64,000 nucleotides of DNA from Apoderus coryli (Eukaryota; Arthropoda; Insecta; Coleoptera; Attelabidae), in contig OU452204.1 of the NCBI GenBank assembly GCA_911728435.2, positions 6,944,001 to 7,008,000 of the forward strand, in the 5' to 3' direction. Positions 23,090 to 31,091 of the stretch are shown piece by piece (the first letter of the stretch is position 1; every line of letters starts with the position of its first letter). The translations under genes and the position numbers were made by a program. Under the pieces are notes generated by a model. The model saw nothing but the letters and a program-made list of their open reading frames with translations. It made no database searches and was not told where the DNA came from.

Positions 23090-23600
23090 TTTTATTAAAA
23101 TGATATCACCAATGGTCTAAAATGCAGTCAATTAGTTTTTGCAGCTGATTTTAAGATTTATGCTTCCATCACGTCGTTCTTGACTGCTTGAATTTGCAGT
23201 CATTTGAATATGCCATATCAGTGGTTCACTTAACAACAATAAACTACACTTCAATTTAAGTTACGGTTACATTTACTCGTCATTTGAATTCAATTATTTT
23301 TTATTCACTATTGATTCTCATCAATTTAAAGTGTTTGATGAAATCAGGAATTTGGGGGTATTGTTTGACAGGAAACTTAACTTTTCTAGGCATATTGTTG
23401 CTGCTTCCTATATGGGTCTCGAAACACTGAGCATTTTGATTCGTCTCCTACTATTATTGTTCTACTTTAGTTTGTGTGCTGATCATGCCCTGCACTCTAA
23501 TTGCTTGGAAAAAATTCAATGCATTTGCCAAATACTAGATAATGGTATGGCGTGCATTAATTTATTGTGTGTCCTTTATGATCTTCAATTTGTACAATAG
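23090..23600 (+). pseudogene. LINE reverse transcriptase relic (Jockey-like)
   Basis: Decayed plus-strand frames give DDITNGLKCSQLVFAADFKIY (about 23,095-23,160), which contains the remains of the RT catalytic FADDxKIY box with one Asp lost. Next come FDEIRNLGVLFDRKLNFSRH (23,332-23,391), the thumb-region block, and a degenerate C-terminal CLEKIQ. Stops and frameshifts are frequent. No tail or target duplication was found. Confidence 0.75.
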
Positions 23601-23779
23601 CAATGGTTTTCAGAAAAAAATATTCTTATAACAAAGCCTGGTAGTTTAGATAATAGATAGATTAGCATTCTGGTAATCTGAGTACATTATTTTAGTAGCA
23701 GTTCTTGCCTCCTTTATTTGATAAAATTTGATTTACTTAAGACTCTGCTAAACCGTAATAATATTCAATGGTTACTTAC

Positions 23780-24000
23780 TCTTCCACTGTTGTCAACAGC
23801 ATTGAGATCCGTTTCAGGTAGTCCTCCTACAAGCACTACCCTTCGCAGGTACTCCCGCAATTGATGGTCATCCCCATCGCGGGCCGCCCTCAGAAGAAGT
23901 TGTTCTTCTGGGTTGGCTGTCGCCTGGGGGTGGGTACTGGATGTTGGTGACAGGGTGCCTTTTATGTATCTGCCACTCGGATGAACTCGGTTTCTAACAC
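23780..24000 (-). CDS. Ankyrin-repeat gene, exon with start of the ankyrin domain
   Basis: This 221-bp internal exon is preceded by the acceptor TTTCAATTCAG and followed by the donor GTAAGT. It starts in phase 1 (two bases completing a codon) and ends in phase 0. The translation begins VRNRVHPSGRYIKGTLSP and continues through a Ser/Thr/Pro linker to NPEEQLLLRAARDGDDHQL and LNAVDNSGR. The latter part reads as the first helices and turn of an ankyrin repeat (LLxAARxGDxxxLxxxL, then DxNAVDNxGR). Ankyrin repeats mediate protein-protein contacts. The rest of the domain must lie in exons below 23,780 that I could not find. GC content and codon use stand out from the surrounding AT-rich DNA. A foldback element begins only 55 bp upstream of the acceptor. 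The gene family was not identified. Confidence 0.85.
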
Positions 24001-24054
24001 CTGAATTGAAATTACACATCAGAAAAAAAATGCTTTTTGTTCGTAAATATCTAT

Positions 24055-24684
24055 CAGGGTGGCCCAAATTATGCGTTTTCTTATGGGAACTCATCTTCCA
24101 GAGTCAAAATTTATGAAAAGCTCACTCGTGCAAACTAAATTTGGCCCTGTGTAACAGTTAACCCGCTAGGTGGCGTTTCTCTATTTTGGTCGATATAGTT
24201 TACTAGTTTTATTACAGGGCCATACGTAAAATTACTGTAACGAAAATAATTTTTTTCCTTATGGGATACCCTGTATAATTTTGGATTTCCTTACAATCCC
24301 CTTTCAAAAATATATACCAAGTTATATATATTTTTTAAACCTACCAATATATTGGACTTTGAAAATAATCCATACAAATCAAGTAGGTATGGTCATGCCT
24401 ATTAATGCATTTGCCAAGTTTCAACTCTTTTGCACCCCAAAAATTTAGTAATAAAACAGGTTACTACATATTATTCTACGTTGAAAAGTGCTGTGAGCTC
24501 AAACAACAATAAGCCATAAAAGAAATCGACGAAAATTAAGAAACGCCACCGTTACAGATAGCCAAATCTTTTGCACGAGTGAGCTTTTCAGAAAATTTGA
24601 CCCTAGAGGACCTTGGATAATTTTTTTCTATCTTCGACAAAAAGATGAGTTCCCATAAAAAAACGCCTAATTTGGGCCACCCTG
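24055..24684. mobile_element. Foldback element F2, 630 bp, in an intron
   Basis: The ends CAGGGTGGCCCAAATTA and TAATTTGGGCCACCCTG are exact inverted copies. Homology goes inward about 140-160 bp and includes TATGGGAACTCATCTT, GAAAAGCTCACTCGTGCAAA and GGTGGCGTTTCT on each side. There is no transposase frame, so it is nonautonomous. It sits in the intron immediately upstream of the ankyrin exon. Confidence 0.85.
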
Positions 24685-25261
24685 TACAAATTTCGAAGAA
24701 GTTCTCCATTCTGGAGAAGTATGATGATATGTATATTTGATATTATGCATTTTGTCAAAAGATAATTAAGTCTTACTTTTGATAGTGTTTCTTTTTATAT
24801 ATCATTTTAAATCATATTAATAGTTCAATTATAGAAAACCAAATGTTTTGTAATTTACCTATAGAACTAAACACCATAGTAATAAGCAATCGTCAGATAG
24901 AAGAAATTCTTCACTTAATTATATCAAACAATACAAATGCCTTATATACTGCTCTCACTGTTTTGCTAACATTTTTCATCATACCTTCCCAGCAGCGCTG
25001 GAGCATAAACAAAATTTTGAATTTCATCTTCAGTGACTCAGGAAAAGAGAACTAATTTATTATATCATTACTTAGTATTGAGTCTGAAAAAGCGGAATAC
25101 ATCGATTATGATAAGAGATTAAACAAACTTAAATCTGGAAAAACAAGAAGATTTTCATTTAATTAAGTATAGGCAATTTTCCCTTTTGGTTTATACCTTT
25201 ACATAACTCATAAAATATTATATATTTTTATGAAATAATCCATAATAATAATAGTGATATA
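24685..25261. other. Intronic AT-rich stretch
   Basis: The open frame 24,843-25,055 on the plus strand begins MFCNLPIELN and faintly recalls LINE C-terminal ends, but this is too weak to call. Nothing else is seen. Confidence 0.35.
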
Positions 25262-25375
25262 AATAAAAGACGTTTACTCAACAATATAATGTTCTTATAA
25301 TTAAATCAAAGAACTATAATACATGTTTCAGGAATGGACATTCCCTCCATCAGTGGTGATATCGAAACAGAAAGA
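25262..25375 (-). ncRNA. Hammerhead-like motif (copy F)
   Basis: The minus strand shows CCACTGATGGAGG, a hairpin GGAATG/CATTCC, then TGAAACATGT (about 25,353-25,321). Its flanks (GATATCACCACTGAT upstream; TTTGATTTAATTATAAGAA downstream) match the plus-strand copy at 26,791-26,905. The last core base is G instead of A, so it is probably inactive. Its 3' side faces away from the neighbouring mariner. Confidence 0.5.
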
Positions 25376-25386
25376 TCATAGGAATA

Positions 25387-26631
25387 CGAGGGTTGACTTT
25401 TATATTTCGGGATTAGAGAACAAAAACAAATATTAATCATCGAAAATCACTTTATTGTTTTGCAAAATATTCCCCATGAAGATCTATACACTTTTGCATG
25501 CGTTTGAACCAATTGTCGAAGCACTTTTGCCATTCTGATCGAGGTATCTCCAAAACATGCATTCTGAATGCAGCAACTGATTCTTTAGGTGTCGAGAAAT
25601 GTTGACCTCTCAGTTTGTTTTTTACGTACGGGAATAAAAAGAAGTCATTCGGTGCCAACTCAGGACTATACGGCGGATGACTCAACAAATCGATGTTTTG
25701 GGTGCTCAAAAAGCTCGCATTGTCGTGGTGAAGAGTGAACCGTCCTCGGCGGTTGGTTTTCCTGATTTCTTGGAAGAAAACTGGCAAAAAAATGGTTGTG
25801 TACCACTCAGAATTGACTGTTCTGCGTTGTTCTAGTGGTACGGTTGCGACATGTCCAGTTTTCCGAAAAAACAGGCGACCATTTGCTTGGAAGTGCTTCG
25901 TGCGCGAACAACTTTTGTTAGATTTGGCTCATCTTGAAACACCCATACAGTCGACTGCTGTTTACTTTCGGGCTCATACGCGTAAATCCACGATTCATCA
26001 CCGGTCACGATGTCAGAGACGTGTTTCGAAGCACAGCGATCGTATTTTTTGAGCATTTCTTTCGACCAATCGACACGAGCCTTTTCTTGAGCGATTGACA
26101 ACTTGTGTGGGATCCAGTGCGAACAAATTTTTTGACAGTCAAATGTATGATGGTCCCACTACTGCCTAAGGTCGTCTCAATCTCTTGATAGGTCACATGA
26201 CGATCTTGCAATATCAGTTCGCGCACAACATCAATGGTTTTCGGAACAACAACTGATTTTTGACGACCTTCACGAAATTCGTCTTGAAGTGAACTACGAC
26301 CACGATTGAATTCACCATACCATCGATAAACACTGGTCCTTGATTGAGCTTTATCGCGAATAATTGAATTAAGTTTATCCCTGCACTGTTGCTTAGTTAA
26401 TCCACGTTGAAAGTTGTAAAAAATAATCGCACGAAAATTTTCACGATTTAATTCCTTTTTTTTGCCGAGATGAATCTTTTAAGTTACTCTAAACAACACA
26501 AATAGGGCTCGTATGTCAAAACGTTCTGAGTACGTATAACCTCAAAAATGTCCAACTTTACGATAGAGCTGTCAGTTGCCAGATTGCAACACCAGGGTTG
26601 CCAAATCCCGAAATATAAAAGGCAACCCTCG
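25387..26631 (-). mobile_element. Mariner element, 1,245 bp, with intact TIRs
   Basis: The terminal inverted repeats begin CGAGGGTTGACTTTTATATT on the left and CGAGGGTTGCCTTTTATATT on the right. They run for 28 bases with one mismatch and are bordered by the TA target duplication (25,385-25,386 and 26,632-26,633). The minus strand carries a broken transposase (separate entry). Full-length ends and preserved TIRs suggest that this copy is younger than the other DDE relics in the window. It could in principle still be mobilised by a transposase supplied elsewhere. Confidence 0.93.
25452..26460 (-). pseudogene. Mariner transposase (DD34D type), frameshifted and with a deletion
   Basis: In reading order, the N-terminal DNA-binding part is seen from about 26,455 (NFRAIIFYNFQRGLTKQQC, then SVYRWYGEFNRGRSSL and TYQEIETTLGSSGT). 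A frameshift near 26,010-26,100 leads to WSKEMLKKYDRCASKHV and TGDESWIYAYEPESKQQSTV, which holds the first catalytic Asp. A second frameshift near 25,835 leads to FTLHHDNA (second Asp), HPPYSPELAPNDFFLFPYVK (third Asp) and the C-terminal ECW-like end LHGEYFAKQ. Spacing between the second and third Asp is 25 residues instead of the 34 of mariner. This matches an in-frame loss of nine codons just after HHDNAS. With two frameshifts and this deletion the protein is non-functional. No clean start codon is evident. Confidence 0.92.
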
Positions 26632-26785
26632 TAGTGATCAAGAATATTAAGCTCATATGGAAGAAAAAAATTATATTAGTGATTTAACATAAAACTCAAA
26701 AAATCATCAAACTTTAATTTGTTTGTAATTTGTAATATCTGTGCTTCTGTAATAATTGTTATGGCAATTAAGTTTTGGTTTTTTT

Positions 26786-26905
26786 TTTTTTTGATATCAC
26801 CACTGATCATGGGAAAGTCCGTTCCCGAAACATGTATGGTTCTTTATTGATTTAATTATAAGAAAGTTATATTGTGGAGTAGACGTCTTGTATTCAAAAA
26901 GTATT
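26786..26905 (+). ncRNA. Hammerhead-like motif (copy G)
   Basis: CACTGATCATGGG at about 26,800-26,812, a strong hairpin GGGAA/TTCCC, then GAAAC (26,827-26,831) and the palindrome ACATGT, followed by ATGG. G8 of the hammerhead core is C here, which would be inactivating. The flank to about 26,905 includes TTGTGGAGTAGACGTCTTGT, which also follows copy F, and in a related form copy A. It is inverted relative to copy F, with the mariner between them. Confidence 0.5.
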
Positions 26906-27050
26906 ATATATTGTATTTTCTTTGTTAAAATAAACAAAAATGTTTATACCTATGATTTCAAAGGCAGTATAATAAATATTATTCTATTTGTTAAAAGTTT
27001 GTTTAAATATATTGTTTTCTTTATAAAAGCTCCCTGAATCTAAAACATTT

Positions 27051-27420
27051 AGTTGCATAGGCAATTTACGAGGCAACCAGATACAGGTAACAATGTTAGG
27101 TTGTATTGTACAGGGTGTCCTGAATTAAATATTCCTGAACATTTTACCCTAATTAAAAACGTACTTCATTTTCTGCACTAGAACCCTCTGTGTATTTCTA
27201 TTCTAAATACCTAATGCAAATTTTAATTTCTTATTTATCTAAAATATTAGTTAGTAATTCGCGCTTCTATAATGTTAATATTTTGAATAGTTTTGTTGAC
27301 AATATTAATTTTAAGAAAAAATGTAGTGTTTCTCAAGAAAAGAATATAATAAACTATCTGTAAATTGTTAATTGCAGTTGCATAGGCAATTTACGAGACA
27401 ACCAGATGCAGGTAACAATG
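27051..27420. repeat. 45-bp direct repeat flanking 280 bp
   Basis: AGTTGCATAGGCAATTTACG and the following 25 bases at 27,051-27,095 recur at 27,376-27,420 with two differences. The repeats are far too long for a normal target duplication, so a local tandem duplication or template switch is likelier. A TACAGGGTGTCCTGAAT transposon-like end sits just inside the first copy. Confidence 0.8.
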
Positions 27421-27439
27421 TCCAAATAATAAGTTATGG

Positions 27440-27640
27440 TCAACTCTTTTCCAAATCTGGAATATATCAGATTTTGTGTAACAGCAGACATTCCTATGGT
27501 TTCTTTCCATGGGCGACCCTCGCGGATTTTAAAAAGGTGGTGTTTTTGATACAGAAATGTGCAATAAGAATCATTGCTATATACAGAAGTAGGGATAGTA
27601 CTCAACAACGACCCCCACAATGTGAGAGTGACTTATTAAG
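27440..27640 (+). pseudogene. LINE RT C-terminal relic
   Basis: The plus-strand frame contains SYGFFPWATLADFKKVVFLI followed by QKCAIRIIAIYRSRDSTQ. This matches the YGIxxWGxxxxxxKVFxLQKKAIRII block found after the thumb region of Jockey/CR1-like LINEs. It is about 60 codons long with no other part of the element next to it. Confidence 0.75.
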
Positions 27641-27804
27641 ATTTTGCATATAACAAGAAAGTATCTTAGGAAACATTTAAATTTGAGCTTAAATATAAAA
27701 CTTTCGGTGGACATCTGTCTAAATAATTGTTTAGACAAAGATTAGTATGTTTATTTTTCGTTTAAATATTTTGGTAAACTTTAAAAATAGTTATTTATTA
27801 TACA

Positions 27805-27903
27805 AGGGAAAAAAGTACTAGATTTTAGCTCGAGGTTGTGTTGTCTCCCGACGCGCAGCGGAGGGAGACAAAAAACCGAGAGCTAAAATCTAACTTTTTC
27901 CCG
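27805..27903. repeat. 99-bp hairpin repeat (MITE-like)
   Basis: GGGAAAAAAGTACTAGATTT on the left pairs with the right end AAATCTAACTTTTTCCC. The arms run about 42 bases, including AGCTAAAATC and GTCTCCC/GGGAGAC, around a GC-rich loop (GACGCGCAGCG). It lies in the intron between two exons of the ankyrin gene and is markedly GC-richer in the centre than its surroundings. Confidence 0.75.
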
Positions 27904-28476
27904 TGTATGACACACTATTTTTTTCTGAGACGGCAAAACTTCGATTTAATATTGAACAAAGTCAGAAAATTATCCAAGTGAAATTTGAAGTTTTAAAAAA
28001 GTAATCAAATATCTGTCAATTTCATTCTGTAATTTAATTTAAAAATTGCGAACACTCCACCGGAGTCAGTAGAAGTAGCAAAAGTAGCGTCACAAATTAT
28101 TGCCAGTTTTGATATATAAAGAAAATGTAACTTTTGTATAATAAAATTTCCTAAAATTAAATATCTACCGTTACTTATGTGTCCGGGAAAAAAGTGACAT
28201 TTTATTACCTGTCAAGAGAGTAAATATGTCAAACTTTTTTTCCGTCACAGAAAAAAAATGTTTATATTTTTCTCATACTAAATGTTTTTATAAACCTTCA
28301 AAGTGTCATCTTATAACAAACTTTATTTTTCGTCGACTGAAAACTTTTTCGATATTCCACGTACCTATTTATGTATATTTTATATACCTACTAAATTTGT
28401 TCTCCTTAACATAAACGACAAAAAATAATAAGAATCAAATAAAATATAATTTGACTAATATTAAAATTAAACTAAC

Positions 28477-28842
28477 CTGGCGAATTTGTCACTGGCACTT
28501 CAACACCTTCCCCAAAATGAACAAATCCACCACCGTAAATATTTTTCAAAAACTTCTTCTCCGTGTTTATCCGTGCGTATTTCAAAGTATTGTTCTGCTG
28601 GTTGTTTGAAAGTTTACGTCGCGCACCAGATTGTTGACTAACAACAATTTTATTGTAATCAAAACGTGTTGAGCGCCGCGATTCTCCCGCTACCGATGAT
28701 TTTTTTTTCGATGATGCGACGTCAGCTCTACTATCTTCGTCGCCGCGACGCTCTAATTGATTGGTATGATCAAGCCTTTGAGTGACATCTGTTGGTGGCA
28801 GGGTGAATCGAACGCGACGCGTCTGGAACATTGGAAAGGCAT
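28477..28842 (-). CDS. Ankyrin-repeat gene, exon with RVxF-like motif and basic low-complexity region
   Basis: This 366-bp exon follows the acceptor TAATTCTTATCCAG and ends at the donor GTTAGT, with phase 1 at both ends. Its 3' phase joins exactly to the ankyrin exon at 24,000 (NSP-G-VRNRV). The translation begins AFPMFQTRRVRFTLPPTD, and RRVRF fits the (R/K)VxF docking motif of protein phosphatase 1 partners. It then goes through a charged Arg/Ser/Asp/Lys segment (SSKKKSSVAGESRRSTRFDY) to IYGGGFVHFGEGVEVPVT. No signal peptide or membrane segment is seen. The open frame extends upstream of the acceptor by chance. PP1 docking is an inference from a five-residue motif; the family is unknown. The base composition is clearly coding-like against the AT-rich introns. 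Confidence 0.85.
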
Positions 28843-29289
28843 CTGGATAAGAATTAGTTGAAAGCTCTAAAATTAGTAGACATGCCAAGTAATTTCGGAG
28901 ACTATACAAAAGTGGATTTTATAAAGCACATTGTTTTATACCAGCTAATGCGTCATTTGATAAAGACGCAAAAAACTTAAGTTTTAAAAGAAAACTGGTT
29001 TTACCATTACGTATAGAATATTATTTTTAATAGTTGAACAATACACATTACTAGAAAATCTCATCAAATCATTTTATACAAATATTTTTTTATGGTTTAA
29101 TCGGTATAGTTTAAACCAAATGTGGCAGTTAAGTTTTTCTTTTTTGTCCGTTTTATAGCTGCAATCTTCAGAATTCTGTTGTTTAACTACCAACTGATGC
29201 TTGAAGTACCAGTTTGTTATTTGTGAAATGGTTATAAATAATAAAAATAAATTTACATATAAAATATGTACCTATAGTATACCTACTAT

Positions 29290-29960
29290 TTGCTTGTCAA
29301 ATATGGAGGATGTATTGGAAGAAATATTTGTGGAATTATTGTCTGATGATGAGGATTACGAAAACATTATTGATGTTATTGAAGCCCTAAAAACTTCGAG
29401 GTTTTAGAGAACGAATAAATGATATGAAGAATTGGAGCGATCAAGAATTTGATAGAGCGATTCAAGATTTCAAAAGGGTTTGTTGAGTTTTTGCTAAAGA
29501 GATTTGGCCCAGCTCTAGAAAAGAGTAGAATCCAGTGAGTTCACTTTTACTAATCAATTTATATTTTTACCAAGAAATACATTTTTTACCTAGAATTTAA
29601 TAAAATATTCTGGAATTATATTTTTTTTACCAAACATTCGCCTAGGGCACATAAATTATTTACCGAAGGTTTAATTTCTATCGGTTATAAATTGAAAGCC
29701 TAATGATATCTTGTCCAAATCCAAATACACCTGCTGAAAATCGCTTTAATGAATCTATTATTTGCACTCGAAATGTTGTGGAGCGTCAGTGTCTGGAAAC
29801 GACGATTTCAAGCACCTACTTCGGTTAAAAATGAGAGTTAAATTAATAGTTGCTACTGCGGTTATTCATAATGTAGCTTTACAATTTAATGACCCTGAGC
29901 CCTTTGGAGATGACCAAGAGCAAGTTGAGATTTCTGAGATGACTCAACCCTAGTAGGAAA
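29290..29960 (+). pseudogene. PIF/Harbinger-like transposase relic, internally deleted
   Basis: The 5' part (29,303-29,490) reads MEDVLEEIFVELLSDDEDYE, with a run of acidic residues. After a shift it gives RINDMKNWSDQEFDRAIQDF, like the N-terminus of Harbinger nucleases. After about 200 bp the C-terminal part appears in pieces: NPNTPAENRFNESIICTRNV, VERQC, then RLKMRVKLIVATAVIHNVAL (29,828-29,885). This is the usual end of the DDE nuclease (ENRFNxxHxxxRNVIERxFG, then ATAVLHNIA). The central catalytic section is missing. Located in an intron of the ankyrin gene. Confidence 0.8.
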
Positions 29961-30097
29961 TGGAGTTAGGATCGAACTAATTAATAGTTATTTTGCTCCT
30001 TTAGTTGGTGAATGTAGGATGTAGTGTTTGTGTTTGTTTATTTATCTATTACGAAAATATATCAATATTACAAAACATTATGAATTTATTTTATTAG

Positions 30098-30325
30098 TTA
30101 TTGATTATAATAATTATTATGTGAAGTATAACTTGCATTTTGCTTTAGTAATTCAATTTCCAATTTCCGTTTCTCTACTTCAAGTTTATGAATTTCCTGC
30201 ATATTTTTCATCATTAATTGGTATTTTTCTTCATTTGTTTTCTCTCCATCTTCAGACAAAGCTTTAATGAGACTCCTACTGTCTTCAGTTAACTGAGCTT
30301 TTCTTTTACGTGTACGAGCAACCAA
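30098..30325 (-). pseudogene. Harbinger-associated accessory (SANT/Myb-like) ORF, C-terminal piece
   Basis: The minus-strand frame includes RTRKRKAQLTEDSRSLIKAL and then NMQEIHKLEVEKRKLEIELL, a Lys/Glu-rich coiled-coil-like tail. Such tails end the second protein of Harbinger elements, which carries a SANT/Myb/trihelix domain and helps the nuclease enter the nucleus and bind DNA. It lies convergent to the transposase relic 140 bp away, as expected for a single two-gene element. The DNA-binding part upstream is disrupted by a mariner relic. Confidence 0.6.
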
Positions 30326-30499
30326 AAAATTACATTAACAATTTCCGAATGTTTGAATTTAGATGCACTACCTGATCTCCAACAATTTTATCCAAACCCT
30401 TTGACGAAGAAGGTTGCTCTAAGCGATTCCGCGCGTAAATCAAATTTTTCAAGCAAAAACTCATTCAGATATGAAACACGTCTGATGTCTCCTCTTAGA

Positions 30500-30965
30500 T
30501 AATATTATGGATTAGTTCAATAAATACAAAAACTCATTCTTGACATGATCATTTCTCACACATTTCACTGTTAACATTGGAACTTTTTTGATAATTGGCG
30601 ATGTGGGGGTCTTCCAATGCATGGAATGTCGTTTAGTTTCCGGGTCTGAATACTGAATAATACAACTGAATAACTGAACTGAACTGAATACTTCAATTTC
30701 GTCAGATGTGATGCCTTTTTCAATCAGATCAGGATCTTCTGCGAACTATTGCGTCATGTCGGAGCAAATGGTTTTCGTTTTTGCATTTTATGCGTGTTTG
30801 GAATTTCATACAATTTTTACCATTTTTTTTTATTGTCTTTCTATAATTTTTCGTAATATCTGACATCATCTTAACACTCAAACGTCGGTCTTTACACACG
30901 ATTTCATTGATTGTCTTAATGTTTTCATCAGTTCTTGGTATTATAGATCGATCATAACGTTAATC
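30500..30965 (-). pseudogene. Mariner transposase relic
   Basis: Minus-strand pieces in order are TDENIKTINEIVCKDRRLSV (helix-turn-helix region, from about 30,930), LIEKGITSDEIEVF (remains of the GDEtWxxxY first-Asp box) and SDPETKRHSMHWKTPTSP (30,645-30,595). The last block is very typical of one mariner-like group. Several stops and frameshifts, and no second or third Asp recognised. It interrupts or abuts the Harbinger accessory ORF. Confidence 0.75.
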
Positions 30966-31091
30966 ATCTTCAACAGCCGTCCGAAAATTGTTTACCTATT
31001 CAAAAATTTTACTACGTGACATGCAATTATCTTTTCACAATTAAAAACAATCAGTTGGATATTTTTTAATCTCCCAAGAAATTGAAAGTTA

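Noticed and set aside
24843..25055. Plus-strand frame MFCNLPIELN..., possible LINE C-terminus
   Set aside because: Only a few residues resemble the LINE ending; no supporting RT block or tail nearby.
25735..26052. 105-codon plus-strand open frame
   Set aside because: Antisense shadow of the mariner transposase between the TIRs.
27354..27620. 88-codon minus-strand open frame
   Set aside because: Antisense to the LINE C-terminal relic on the plus strand.
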